DNA from: Pyxidicoccus sp. MSG2
Lineage (GTDB): Bacteria > Myxococcota > Myxococcia > Myxococcales > Myxococcaceae
Length of the DNA stretch: 64,000 bases
Assembly (NCBI RefSeq): GCF_026626705.1
Contig: NZ_JAPNKC010000001.1
Coordinates: 12,711,001 to 12,775,000 of the forward strand
Direction of reading: 5' to 3'
Shown: positions 7,978 through 16,356 of the stretch, piece by piece
Layout of the letters: each line of letters begins with the position of its first letter
How positions within the stretch are numbered: the first letter of the stretch is position 1
Position numbers and translations under genes: made by a program
Notes under the pieces: generated by a model
Databases searched by the model: none
Told to the model about the DNA's origin: nothing
Seen by the model: only the letters and a program-made list of their open reading frames with translations

Positions 7978-10900
7978 TCATTGACTCAGTGAGGTGACGA
8001 ACTTCGTCTTCACGTTCGTCACCTTCCCAGAACGCTCCAGCACGCCCTGCCCCACGATGAACAGGGCGCCGTGGATCTGCTTCCGGCACGCCTCGTACAC
8101 GTCCGGAGGCACGATGAGGTTCGCGATGCCCGTCTCGTCCTCCAGCGAGATGAAGCAGATGCCCTTCGCCGTGGGCGGCCGCTGCCGGCAGATGAGCATC
8201 CCGCCCACCGCCACCTTCTGTCCCGAGCGCACCTTCTTAAGCCCCTCCGCCGTCACCGCGCCCAGCTTCTTCAGCGTGGGCCGCAGCAACTCCAGCGGGT
8301 GCTTCTCCAGCGACAGCCCCACCGTGTCGTAGTCCGCCACCACGCGCTCGTAGAGGCTCATCGACGGCAGCTCCACCTCCGTGCCGTCCATCGACATCCC
8401 GAAGAACAGGTCATCAGAATCCAGCGGTCCCAGCGCCTGTATCTCCCACAGCGCCTTGCGCCTCGAGCCACACAGGCTCGCCAGCGCTCCCGCCAACGCC
8501 AGCCGCGTCAGCTCGTGCCGGGGAATCCGCGCCCGCCTCGCCAGCTCTCCCACGTCGCGGAAGCCCTCCCCCTTCGCCGACTCCACCCGGCGCCCCGCGG
8601 ACTCTCCTAGCCCCCTCACCATCCGCAGCCCCAGCCGCAGCGCCTTCCCGCCCTCTTCCAGCGTGCAGTCCCACTGCGAGCGCTGCACATCCACCTCCCG
8701 CACCTCCACCCCGTGCCGCTGCGCATCCGCCACCAACGTATGCGGCGCGTAGAACCCCATCGGCTGTGAGTTCAGCAACGACGCCGTGAAGGCCGCCGGG
8801 TAGTGGCACTTCAGCCAGCTCGACGCGTACGCAATCAGCGCGAAGCTCGCGGAGTGGCTCTCCGGGAACCCGTAGTGCGCGAAGCCGCGGAAGTTGTCGA
8901 ACCACTCCTCCGCCTGCCCTCGCGCATACCCTCGGGAGATACAGCCCTCCACGAACCTCCCCCGGTACTGCAACAACATCGACTCCGCCCGCTTGTGGCT
9001 CAGCACCCGCCGCAGCCCGTCCGCCTCCCCCGCCGTGAAGCCCGCCGCCACCATCGCCAGCTTCATCGCCTGCTCCTGGAAGAGCGGCACCCCCAGCGTC
9101 TTCCCGAGAATCTCCTTCACCGCCTCGCTCGGGTACTGCACCTGCTCGATTCCGTTCCTCCGCCTCAGGAACGGGTGCACCATGTTCCCGACAATCGGCC
9201 CCGGGCGGATGAGGGCAATCTCCACCACCAGGTCGTAGAACGTCCTCGGCCGCAGCCTCGGCAGCATGTTCATCTGCGCGCGGCTCTCGATCTGGAACAC
9301 CCCCACCGTGTCCGCCTCGCACAGCATGTCGTAGACCTTCGGGTCCTCCGACGGAATCGTCGCCAACGACAACTCCCTCCCGTGGTGCTCCCGAATCAGC
9401 GCGAGGCACTTCGACAGCGCCGTCAGCATCCCCAGCGCCAGCAGGTCCACCTTCAGCAGGCCAATCGAGTTGATGTCATCCTTCTCCCACTGGATGACCG
9501 TGCGGCCCGGCATCGCCGCGTTCTCCACCGGCACCAATTCCGTCAGCGGTTCGCGCGTAATCACGAACCCGCCCACGTGGATGGACAGGTGTCTCGGGAA
9601 GCCTTCCATCTCCATCGCCAGGGACAGCGTCTTCTGCACCCGGCTGTCAAAGGCAGACAACCCCGCCTCCAGCAACACCTCCGGCGTCACCTGGAACCCG
9701 TTTGCCGCCGCCACCTTCGACAGCTTGTCCACCTGGTCCAAGGACAGCCCCAGCGCCTTGCCCGTCTCCCTCAACGCCAGCCGGCCCCGGTAGCAGATGA
9801 CCTCGCACACCATGCCCGCCCGCTGCCGGCCGTGCTTCTCGTAGACGTACTGGAGCACCTCCTCGCGGCGCTCGTGCTCGAAGTCCACGTCGATGTCCGG
9901 CGGTTCCTTGCGCTCCATGCTCAGGAAGCGCTCGAACAGCAGCCCCATCCGCACCGGGTCAATCGCAGTAATCTGCAACGCGTAGCAGACCGCCGAGTTC
10001 GCCGCGCTCCCGCGCCCCTGGCACAGAATCCCCCGCCTCCGCGCAAACCCCACGATGTCCCACAGCGCCAGGAAGTACCCCGCGAAGTCCAGCGCGGCGA
10101 TGAGCTTCAATTCATGCTCAATCTGTTTCACCACCTCCGGCGGCACGCCCCCCGGATAGCGCACCACGAGCCCTTCGTACGTCAGCGCCCGCAGGTGCGC
10201 GTTCGCAGTGCGCCCCTCCGGCAGGTCCTCCTCCGGGAAGCGGTAGTGCAAATCATCCAGCGAGGCGTGACACCGCGACGCCAGCTCGATGGACCGCTCC
10301 AGCGCCTCCGGCCAGTCCGCGAACAGCCGCCCCATCTCGTGCGGCCCCTTCAGCGTCCGCTCCGCGTTGGGCAACATCCGCGTCCCCGTCTTGTCCACCG
10401 TCGTCCCGTGGCGGATCGCCACCAGCACGTCCTGCAAGGGCTGCCGCCGGCGGTGGTGCGTGTGCACGTCGTTGTGCACCACCACGGGCACGCCCAGTTC
10501 TCGCGCCAGCGCGTCCACCCGGGCCTCGCGCGCCTGGTCTCCCGCCGACAGCGTCCGGCAGAGGCCCACGTGGAAGCGCTCCGGGAAGGCCTCCGCCAGC
10601 GCCGCCACCCGCTCCACCGGGGCCGGCTCCGGCAGCAGCGCGAGCAGCCCCGCGGAGCGGTCCGCCAGCGCCCGCCACGGCAGCCCCGCCTCCCCCTTCG
10701 GGTGCGTCATCCGGCTCTGCGACACCAGGCTGCACAGGTTCGCGTACCCGCCCGCGTCCGCCGCGTACACCACCACCGGCGGGGCGTCCTCCAGCGTCAG
10801 CTCGGCCCCGAGGATGAGCTTCAGGCCGTGCTCCTTCGCCGCCAGGTGCGCCTTCACCACCCCGTACAGCCCGTCCGCGTCCGTCAGCGCCAGCGCGCGC

Positions 10901-10998
10901 ACCCCGAGCCTCGCGGCCGTGGCCACCAGCTCCTCCGGATGCGAGGCGCCGCGCAGGAACGAGAAGTTGGAGCGGCAGACGAGCTCGGCGTAGTCCAC
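7978..10998 (-). CDS. dnaE2: Error-prone DNA polymerase DnaE2 (ImuC)
   Basis: A 1006-residue C-family polymerase, the usual DnaE2 length. An N-terminal PHP domain (AELVCRSNFSFLRGASHPEE, ALTDADGLYGVVKAH) is followed by the polymerase core with catalytic aspartates in PPDIDVDFEHERR near residue 366, GRGSAANS and SFALIAYASSWLKCHYP, and an OB-fold near residues 920-990 (KVAVGGMLICRQRPPTAKG). DnaE2 carries out mutagenic translesion synthesis and works with ImuA and ImuB, which are encoded at 24.3-26.7 kb. The start is GTG 10998 (GTG-GAC-TAC); no strong Shine-Dalgarno sequence is visible. A LexA-like box begins 15 bases upstream of the start, consistent with SOS induction. Confidence 0.95.
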   Translation of the reverse strand: MDYAELVCRSNFSFLRGASHPEELVATAARLGVRALALTDADGLYGVVKAHLAAKEHGLKLILGAELTLEDAPPVVVYAADAGGYANLCSLVSQSRMTHPKGEAGLPWRALADRSAGLLALLPEPAPVERVAALAEAFPERFHVGLCRTLSAGDQAREARVDALARELGVPVVVHNDVHTHHRRRQPLQDVLVAIRHGTTVDKTGTRMLPNAERTLKGPHEMGRLFADWPEALERSIELASRCHASLDDLHYRFPEEDLPEGRTANAHLRALTYEGLVVRYPGGVPPEVVKQIEHELKLIAALDFAGYFLALWDIVGFARRRGILCQGRGSAANSAVCYALQITAIDPVRMGLLFERFLSMERKEPPDIDVDFEHERREEVLQYVYEKHGRQRAGMVCEVICYRGRLALRETGKALGLSLDQVDKLSKVAAANGFQVTPEVLLEAGLSAFDSRVQKTLSLAMEMEGFPRHLSIHVGGFVITREPLTELVPVENAAMPGRTVIQWEKDDINSIGLLKVDLLALGMLTALSKCLALIREHHGRELSLATIPSEDPKVYDMLCEADTVGVFQIESRAQMNMLPRLRPRTFYDLVVEIALIRPGPIVGNMVHPFLRRRNGIEQVQYPSEAVKEILGKTLGVPLFQEQAMKLAMVAAGFTAGEADGLRRVLSHKRAESMLLQYRGRFVEGCISRGYARGQAEEWFDNFRGFAHYGFPESHSASFALIAYASSWLKCHYPAAFTASLLNSQPMGFYAPHTLVADAQRHGVEVREVDVQRSQWDCTLEEGGKALRLGLRMVRGLGESAGRRVESAKGEGFRDVGELARRARIPRHELTRLALAGALASLCGSRRKALWEIQALGPLDSDDLFFGMSMDGTEVELPSMSLYERVVADYDTVGLSLEKHPLELLRPTLKKLGAVTAEGLKKVRSGQKVAVGGMLICRQRPPTAKGICFISLEDETGIANLIVPPDVYEACRKQIHGALFIVGQGVLERSGKVTNVKTKFVTSLSQ

Positions 10999-11012
10999 GG
11001 CCGATCAACATA

Positions 11013-11028
11013 CTGAGCGGGCGTTCAG
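11013..11028 (-). promoter_or_regulatory. LexA-like box of dnaE2
   Basis: On the plus strand the 16-mer reads CTGAGCGGGCGTTCAG, an interrupted palindrome. Extended leftward by CATA it matches 17 of 20 positions of the site upstream of imuA (read on the opposite strand). It agrees well with the published Myxococcus xanthus LexA motif, with its conserved GTTCAG half. It probably represses dnaE2 until DNA damage. Confidence 0.7.
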
Positions 11029-11066
11029 GCGCTAGGTTGGATCGACACTCAGCGAGAGAGGAGACG

Positions 11067-11257
11067 TCATGGGTTGACGCCAGCCAGGACGATCTCGCGG
11101 GGCTTGGGCCGGGCTCGACGGCCCCCCGCCGCCGTCATGGCCAGTGCCCGCTCCCCGTTGGCCGCTCCCACGACGTCACAGCCCTGCTCCTCCAGCAGCG
11201 CCACCAGGGCTTCGCGGATCTCCGTGTCGTCCTCATCACCCGCACCTTGTGGCGCAT
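11067..11257 (-). pseudogene. Response regulator remnant, frameshifted and truncated
   Basis: The ATG at 11257 overlaps the histidine kinase stop (ATGA), the normal coupling of a kinase-regulator pair. Its frame begins MRHKVRV, but the receiver continues in another frame as DEDDTEIREALVALLEEQGCDVVGAANGERAL. One missing base after codon 6 would restore it. The frame then ends at 11067, after about 60 residues, in a decayed IVLAGVNP where a receiver normally carries its phospho-acceptor aspartate (IVLD..MP). The domain therefore cannot be phosphorylated in the usual way. This is a gene remnant, or conceivably the result of sequencing errors. Confidence 0.7.
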
Positions 11258-12825
11258 CACGAGGCGCTCTCCTTCCCCTCGGACGCCGCCGGCCTGGGAG
11301 CGCGTGGCAGGGTGACGATGAACCTGGCCCCATGAGGCGCCACCCCCTCGATGGCGACGGCGCCGCCGTGGGCCTCCATGATCTGCTGGACGACGTACAG
11401 CCCCAGCCCCATCCCACCGAAGTGGCGTATCGAAGCCGCGCGCTCGAAGCGGCCGAAGATGCGTGCCCGCTCGCACTCCGGCACTCCCGGGCCCTGGTCG
11501 GAGACCGTGAGGACCGCGGTGTCGCCCTCGGCGCGCACCGCCAGCTCCACGGGAGTTCCCGCCGCATACTTGAGGGCGTTGGCCAGCAGGTTGGTGACCA
11601 CCTGTTCCACGCGAAGCCGGTCCCACTCTCCCGTGACGGACTCGTCCAACTGGAGGGTCAGCTCGCAGCCTGCCTTGGTGGCCTGCTCACGGAAGCGATC
11701 CACGACCTCCCCCACGCTCCGGGCCAGGTCGAACCGGGCGGGAGTCAGGGCGAGCTTGCCGGTGGCGATGCGTGACACGTCCAGCAACGTCTCCACCAGG
11801 TCGGTCAGCCGCTCCCCGCCTTTGTACGCACGCTCCGCCTTGATGCGGAGCTTCGGCTCCAGGGACTGGCTCCCGTGGAGCAGGCTCTGGAGCTGGAGCA
11901 GGATGGCGCTCAGCGGGGTCTTCAGCTCGTGGGACGCGATGGAGAGGAACTCGTCGCGCAGGCGGATGGCCTCCTGGGCCTGGGCGAGCCGCAGGCGCTC
12001 CGCCTCCGCATTGCGCCGGTCCGTGAGGTCGCGCGTCACCTTCGCGAAGCCGAGGAGCCTGCCGTCGAGGTCCCACATCGGCTGGAGGACGACGTTCGCC
12101 CAGAAGCGCGTGCCGTCCTTGCGAAGACGCCACCCCTCCTCCTCGAACCTTCCCTCGGCGACCGCGACCTCGAGCTCCAGCTCGCATTTGCCGCTCGCCA
12201 CTTCCTCGGGCAGGTAGAACCGCGAGAAGTGCTGGCCGATGATCTCCTCGGGCAAGTAGCCCTTGATGCGCGTGGCGCCCGTGTTCCAGGTGGCCACATG
12301 GCCCCGCGGGTCCAGCATGAAGATGGCGTAGTCCTTCACGCTCTGGAGGAGCAGCCGGAAGCGCTGCTCGCTCTGGCGAAGGGCTTCCTCCGCCCCACGC
12401 CTCACCGTCAGGTCGCGAGTCACCTTGCTGAACCCGAGCAGCTTTCCGGACTCGTTCCGGAGCGCGGTGAGCACCACGTCGGCCCAGAAGCGCGTGCCGT
12501 CCTTGCGCACCCGCCAGCCCTCGTCCTCGACCCGCCCGTCCCGGGCGGCGACGGAGAGGAGCCGCTGGGGCCTTCCGTCCGCCACGTCCTCGGGGGTGTA
12601 GAACCGGGAGAAGGAGTGGCCGACGATTTCCTCCGCCGTGTAGCCCTTGATGGCCTCGGCTCCCGCGTTCCAGGTCTGGACCTGTCCCTCCGGGTTCAAC
12701 ATGAAGATGGCGTAGTCCTTCACACTCTGGATGGCGAGCCGGTAGCGCTCCTCACGCTGGCGACGCGCCGGTGGCTCGGATTCATCCTCCGGGGATGGCT
12801 GGACGGGCTGTGGGGCGATGCTCAC
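11257..12825 (-). CDS. PAS-PAS sensor histidine kinase
   Basis: Two tandem PAS domains of near-identical style (each has RL..QSVKDYAIFML, then KGY..EEI.G, then the PAC motif RKDGTRFWA and K(V)TRDLT) are followed by a HisKA domain with H-box SHELKTPLS and a HATPase_c domain with N-box NLLANALKYA, DQGPGVP and GGMGLGLYVV. There is no membrane segment, so it is a cytoplasmic sensor; the signal is unknown. GTG 12825 (VSIAPQPVQ) is preferred because GGAG lies about 9 bases upstream; ATG 12897 would add 24 atypical residues. The partner regulator overlapping its stop is broken, so the kinase is now an orphan or signals to a remote regulator. Confidence 0.9.
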   Translation of the reverse strand: MSIAPQPVQPSPEDESEPPARRQREERYRLAIQSVKDYAIFMLNPEGQVQTWNAGAEAIKGYTAEEIVGHSFSRFYTPEDVADGRPQRLLSVAARDGRVEDEGWRVRKDGTRFWADVVLTALRNESGKLLGFSKVTRDLTVRRGAEEALRQSEQRFRLLLQSVKDYAIFMLDPRGHVATWNTGATRIKGYLPEEIIGQHFSRFYLPEEVASGKCELELEVAVAEGRFEEEGWRLRKDGTRFWANVVLQPMWDLDGRLLGFAKVTRDLTDRRNAEAERLRLAQAQEAIRLRDEFLSIASHELKTPLSAILLQLQSLLHGSQSLEPKLRIKAERAYKGGERLTDLVETLLDVSRIATGKLALTPARFDLARSVGEVVDRFREQATKAGCELTLQLDESVTGEWDRLRVEQVVTNLLANALKYAAGTPVELAVRAEGDTAVLTVSDQGPGVPECERARIFGRFERAASIRHFGGMGLGLYVVQQIMEAHGGAVAIEGVAPHGARFIVTLPRAPRPAASEGKESAS

Positions 12826-13047
12826 GGATGAGGCTCCAGCAGTAGGGCCCCAGGGGCCAGGGAAGCAGCCTACGGAATAAGGGCTCGACCCCCACATGTA
12901 ACCTGTTGAGGCCCAACGGACTGTTCAGTCATGCACTTGCCGGCCGCGCCGCGAAACCTCAAACGACCCTGTGGACCGGCAACCGCCTCGACGGCCGGTC
13001 CAGCAGGGAGTCAGTCCGGGGTCCGGTTGGAAGCCGGAAGGTGCGGC

Positions 13048-13071
13048 GAGAGGGATTGCGCAATCCCTCTC
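13048..13071. repeat. Perfect 24-bp palindrome at the end of the alpha/beta hydrolase gene
   Basis: The half-site GAGAGGGATTGC is followed immediately by its exact reverse complement. The palindrome overlaps the hydrolase stop codon. It can form a 10-bp stem with a minimal loop, but no T-tract follows on either strand, so it is a hairpin terminator of non-standard type or a protein-binding site. Confidence 0.6.
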
Positions 13072-13897
13072 ACACCGCCTGGAGCTGCGCCCCGGACACC
13101 TCATCCAGGAACGAGGAGATGGCGGCGTTCACCGCCTCCGGCTGCTCCAGGTTGCTCATGTGCCCGCCGTGAGGCAGCCGCAGGAGCTGCGAGCCGGAGA
13201 TGCGCTCATGCAGCCGGTCCGCCATCTCCGGCAGCGTCACCGCGTCCTCCTCGCCCACGAGGATCAGCGTCGGTGTGGTGATGCGGTGCAACTCGCCCTC
13301 CACGCTGCGCCGGTGGATGACGCCGTCCATCGCCCGCCACACCGCGCGCGGGTTCCTGGCGAGCTGCCGGCGCAGCGCTTCCCGCTCCGCTCGCCGCGCC
13401 GGGTCCTTCATGAAGGTGGGCCCGAAGTAGATGTGCATGACGCGGTCCACCACCGGCCCCAGGCCCAACCAGTGCGTCACCGTGGAGAGCAGGCGGAAGC
13501 GCGGCAGGTTGCTCGGCAGCTCTGCCCCGGCGGACGTGTCCAGCAGCACCAGCGAGCTCAAGAGCTCCGGGTGGCGTGCCGCCACGCGCAGCCCCACGAA
13601 GCCGCCCATCGACAGGCCCACGAAGTGGCACGGCGCCAGCCGCAGCGCCTGGATGACGGACACCGCGTCCTCGTACACCGTCCTCAAATCGATGGGCTTG
13701 CCGTCCTCGGGCGCCTCGCTGCGGCCCTGCCCCCGGTGGTCGTAGCAGATGCACCGGTAGCGGCCCTTCAGCGCCTCCACCTGCCGCGAGAACAGGTGCG
13801 AGTCCCACAGCAGCCCGTGGCTGAACAGCACCGGCTCACCGGGCCCTCCAGAGTCCTCGTAGTAGAGCTTCGCGCCACGAATGGACAGGAACGGCAT
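13070..13897 (-). CDS. Alpha/beta hydrolase
   Basis: A 275-residue hydrolase of the 3-oxoadipate enol-lactonase/haloperoxidase-like type. The catalytic triad can be read directly: Ser96 in GLSMGG, Asp218 in VGEEDAVT and His246 in PHGGHMSNLEQP. The oxyanion-hole motif HG is in FSHGLLWDS. The ATG at 13897 begins MPFLSIRGAKLYYED, the normal family start; the open frame upstream of it is not homologous sequence. The substrate is unknown. The gene is divergent from nfeD (127 bp apart). Confidence 0.9.
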   Translation of the reverse strand: MPFLSIRGAKLYYEDSGGPGEPVLFSHGLLWDSHLFSRQVEALKGRYRCICYDHRGQGRSEAPEDGKPIDLRTVYEDAVSVIQALRLAPCHFVGLSMGGFVGLRVAARHPELLSSLVLLDTSAGAELPSNLPRFRLLSTVTHWLGLGPVVDRVMHIYFGPTFMKDPARRAEREALRRQLARNPRAVWRAMDGVIHRRSVEGELHRITTPTLILVGEEDAVTLPEMADRLHERISGSQLLRLPHGGHMSNLEQPEAVNAAISSFLDEVSGAQLQAV

Positions 13898-14023
13898 GGA
13901 TATCCAGGATAGGGCGGTGGTCCGGAGCCGAAACCCCTGGCTCCAGGGCGATTGTTTCCTGCCCCATCCCGTGCCCCCACCCCTGGTTTGACAGGACGGC
14001 GAGGCGGCTGCCAAACATGGGGC

Positions 14024-14512
14024 ATGGACCTCACCCCCACTGCCTGGCAGCTCTGGATGGTCGCGGCGCTGGTCTGCGGAGCGCTCGAAATCAAGCTCTC
14101 CGGCTTCGTGATGCTCTGGTTCTCCCTGGGGGCGCTGGCCTCCTCGCTCGCCGCGTCGCTCGGTCTGGGCATCAACTTCCAGCTCTTCCTCTTCACCGCC
14201 GTCTCCGCCGGCCTCTTCGCCGCCTCGCGCACCATCTTCAAAAACGTTTTCATGCGCACCGCCTCGCATTTGAAGACAGGCGTCGAGGCGATGCTCGGCC
14301 AGGAGGCGGTGGTGGTGGAGACGCTCGGCGAGCCCCATGGGGGCACCGTGCGCATCAACGGCGAGCTGTGGACGGCGCGCTCCCTGTCGGGGCTCGTGGC
14401 CGAGGGCGAGCGCGTCACCGTGGAGCAGGTGGAAGGTCTCAAGCTTTGGGTGCGCCGCCCTTCGGCGGCGCTGTCGGTTCCCGTCGCGGAACACAAGAAG
14501 GAGAGGGCCTAG
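14024..14512 (+). CDS. NfeD family membrane protein
   Basis: A 162-residue protein starting at ATG 14024 (MDLTPTAWQLW). Residues about 8-75 form several membrane segments (WQLWMVAALVCGALEI, GFVMLWFSLGALASSLAA, LFLFTAVSAGLFAAS). Residues about 85-145 form the soluble OB-fold of NfeD proteins, with TGVEAMLGQEAVVVE, G.VRINGELWTA and LVAEGERVTV. It is the short type without the ClpP-like domain. NfeD proteins act with stomatin/SPFH partners in the membrane, and the next gene encodes one, overlapping by one base, so the two are translationally coupled. Confidence 0.9.
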   Translation: MDLTPTAWQLWMVAALVCGALEIKLSGFVMLWFSLGALASSLAASLGLGINFQLFLFTAVSAGLFAASRTIFKNVFMRTASHLKTGVEAMLGQEAVVVETLGEPHGGTVRINGELWTARSLSGLVAEGERVTVEQVEGLKLWVRRPSAALSVPVAEHKKERA

Positions 14513-15630
14513 TGGACTTCGTAACCGTGCTTCTCATCATCGCGGCGGTGGCGGTGGGCTTCGCCCTCATCACCGGCATCCGCATCGTCCCCCAGGCCAA
14601 GGTCATGGTGGTGGAGCGGCTGGGCAAGTTCCACAGCGTGGCCACCAGCGGCCTCAACATCCTGATTCCCTTCCTCGACAGCCCCCGGGCCATCGAGATG
14701 CGCGTGGGCAACCGCGTCATGCGCAGCAACCTGGTGGATCTGCGCGAGCAGGTCATGGGCTTCGAGACCGTGCAGGTCATCACCCATGACAACGTCAACA
14801 TGGAGGTCGGCTCGGTCATCTACTACCAGATCGTCGACCCCGCGAAGGCGCTCTACCAGGTGGAGAACCTGGCGCTGGCGATTGAACAGCTCACGATGAC
14901 GAACCTGCGCAACGTCATGGGCGGGCTGACGCTGGACCAGACGCTCACCAGCCGCGAGACGGTGAATACCAAGCTGCGCATCGTGCTGGACGAGGCCACC
15001 GAGAAGTGGGGCGTCAAGGTGACGCGCGTGGAGCTGCGGGAAATCGAGCCGCCCCAGGCCATCAAGGCCGCCATGGCCAAGCAGATGACGGCCGAGCGCG
15101 AGCGCCGCGCCGAGGTGACGAAGGCCGAGGGCGACAAGTCCGCCGCCATCCTCCAGGCCGAAGGCGAGAAGATTTCGCGCATCCTCCGCGCCGAGGCCGA
15201 GCGCGACGCCGAGGTGGCCCGCGCCGAGGGCCACAAGCGCGCCGTCATGCTGGAGGCCGAGGGCAAGGCCGAGGCCACCCGCCTCGTCTTCGAGGCCATC
15301 CACCAGGGCCGAGCCACCCCCGAGGTGCTCGCGCTGCGCTACATGGAGACCCTCCAGGAGCTGGGCAAGGGGGACAACAAGATGTTCATCCCCTACGAGG
15401 CCACCGCCGCCCTGGGCGCCGTCTCCGCCATCAAGGACCTCTTCAGTGAGACCGCCCCCAAGCGCGCGCCCGCCCAGGCCGCACCCGCCACCCGCGCTCC
15501 CTCCGCCGCCGCGCTGAGCGCCCAGGCCATTGCCCGCGGCGCCTCCGTCCCCGAGGCCGCCACGCTCGTCGGCACGCCCGCCGTCCCGGTGCGCCGCACG
15601 CGCCCGGCCTCCGAGTCCCAGGACGATTGA
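14512..15630 (+). CDS. SPFH/stomatin-like membrane protein (QmcA-like)
   Basis: The GTG start at 14512 shares its G with the NfeD stop (TAGTG), and GGAGAGG lies just upstream. The 372-residue protein has one N-terminal membrane helix (residues 2-20), an SPFH/band-7 domain (about 20-190; IVPQAKVMVVERLGKF, FETVQVITHDNVNMEV) and a long Ala/Glu/Arg coiled coil (about 195-265) that drives ring or scaffold formation. The C-terminal ~70 residues are Ala/Pro-rich and low in complexity. With NfeD it probably organises membrane microdomains or regulates membrane protease activity. The pairing is a conserved operon type. Confidence 0.92.
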   Translation: MDFVTVLLIIAAVAVGFALITGIRIVPQAKVMVVERLGKFHSVATSGLNILIPFLDSPRAIEMRVGNRVMRSNLVDLREQVMGFETVQVITHDNVNMEVGSVIYYQIVDPAKALYQVENLALAIEQLTMTNLRNVMGGLTLDQTLTSRETVNTKLRIVLDEATEKWGVKVTRVELREIEPPQAIKAAMAKQMTAERERRAEVTKAEGDKSAAILQAEGEKISRILRAEAERDAEVARAEGHKRAVMLEAEGKAEATRLVFEAIHQGRATPEVLALRYMETLQELGKGDNKMFIPYEATAALGAVSAIKDLFSETAPKRAPAQAAPATRAPSAAALSAQAIARGASVPEAATLVGTPAVPVRRTRPASESQDD

Positions 15631-15716
15631 CGCACCGTCCTTCCGGGCCCGGCGCGGGAACCTATTTCGCGCCGGGGTGTCCTTGAGGCCGGACACCGCG
15701 GTCACCCGGAGACACC

Positions 15717-16091
15717 ATGCAGGAAGCATTCACCGAAGGCGGCTGGGGGATGTACCCGACGACCCTGGCCGGGTTCGCCCTCATCCTCACCTGCCTCCAG
15801 TACGCGCGCCGGCCCGAGGCGCGCTACGTGCCGCTGATGCTGTCGCTCGGGCTCGTCACGCTGATGGCCGGTGCGCTCGGCTTCGCCTCCGGCATCATCT
15901 CCGTGCTGCGCCACTACACCGGCGCCGGCTCGGACGCGCCGACGTCCGAACTCTACGTGGGCTTCTATGAGTCGCTCCACAACGTGAGGCTCGCGCTGAT
16001 CATGTCCACGCTGGGCGCCATCGTCGCGTCGGTCGGCGCGCTGCGCCTGGCTCGCGGGGCGGCGGTGGTTTCCCGCGCCGCCGTGGACTGA
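15717..16091 (+). CDS. Small three-helix inner-membrane protein
   Basis: A 124-residue protein starting at ATG 15717. Three hydrophobic stretches (GMYPTTLAGFALILTCLQYA, VPLMLSLGLVTLMAGALGFASGIISVL, ALIMSTLGAIVASVGALRLARG) suggest three membrane spans. The opening EGGWGMYPT and the overall layout recall the membrane core of MotA/TolQ/ExbB proton-channel proteins, but the protein is much shorter and that link is only a resemblance. No function can be assigned. It follows the stomatin gene in the same direction after 86 bp. Confidence 0.7.
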   Translation: MQEAFTEGGWGMYPTTLAGFALILTCLQYARRPEARYVPLMLSLGLVTLMAGALGFASGIISVLRHYTGAGSDAPTSELYVGFYESLHNVRLALIMSTLGAIVASVGALRLARGAAVVSRAAVD

Positions 16092-16165
16092 ACCGGCGGC
16101 GGGTATTCCCCCTGTCAGGGTGCCTGCGTGCGCCCCGTCCAGCCGGGCCTGCGGGCGTGCCGGGG

Positions 16166-16195
16166 TTGCATTCCGGCGCGCCCCTTGCCATAGAT
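16166..16195 (+). promoter_or_regulatory. Possible sigma-70-type promoter for the ABC-F gene
   Basis: TTGCAT and CATAGAT are separated by 17 bases, the optimal spacing, in the 265-bp gap before the ABC-F gene. The -10 match is imperfect. The leader of about 160 bases from here to the start codon is long, as often seen for attenuator-controlled ABC-F genes, but no clear attenuator hairpin was found. Confidence 0.3.
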
Positions 16196-16356
16196 TGTCG
16201 CGCTGTTCGTTCCACCCGGAGGGCCTGACAACCCCTCCCCACGCGAGGTCCGACGTCCCTTGAAGCTGAGCCGCTGAATCCCCAGGCCGTTTTGGTCTCT
16301 CCCGCGCTGAGCCGCCTTCTGGCGGGCTCGCGCCCTGGATTCAGGAGCTCGCTTCT

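Noticed and set aside
7699..7984. Small frames on both strands in the gap before dnaE2
   Set aside because: No ribosome-binding site or recognisable motif; the stretch contains a terminator hairpin.
8803..11016. Long plus-strand frame opposite dnaE2
   Set aside because: Arg/Gln/His-rich shadow without domains; dnaE2 is unmistakable on the minus strand.
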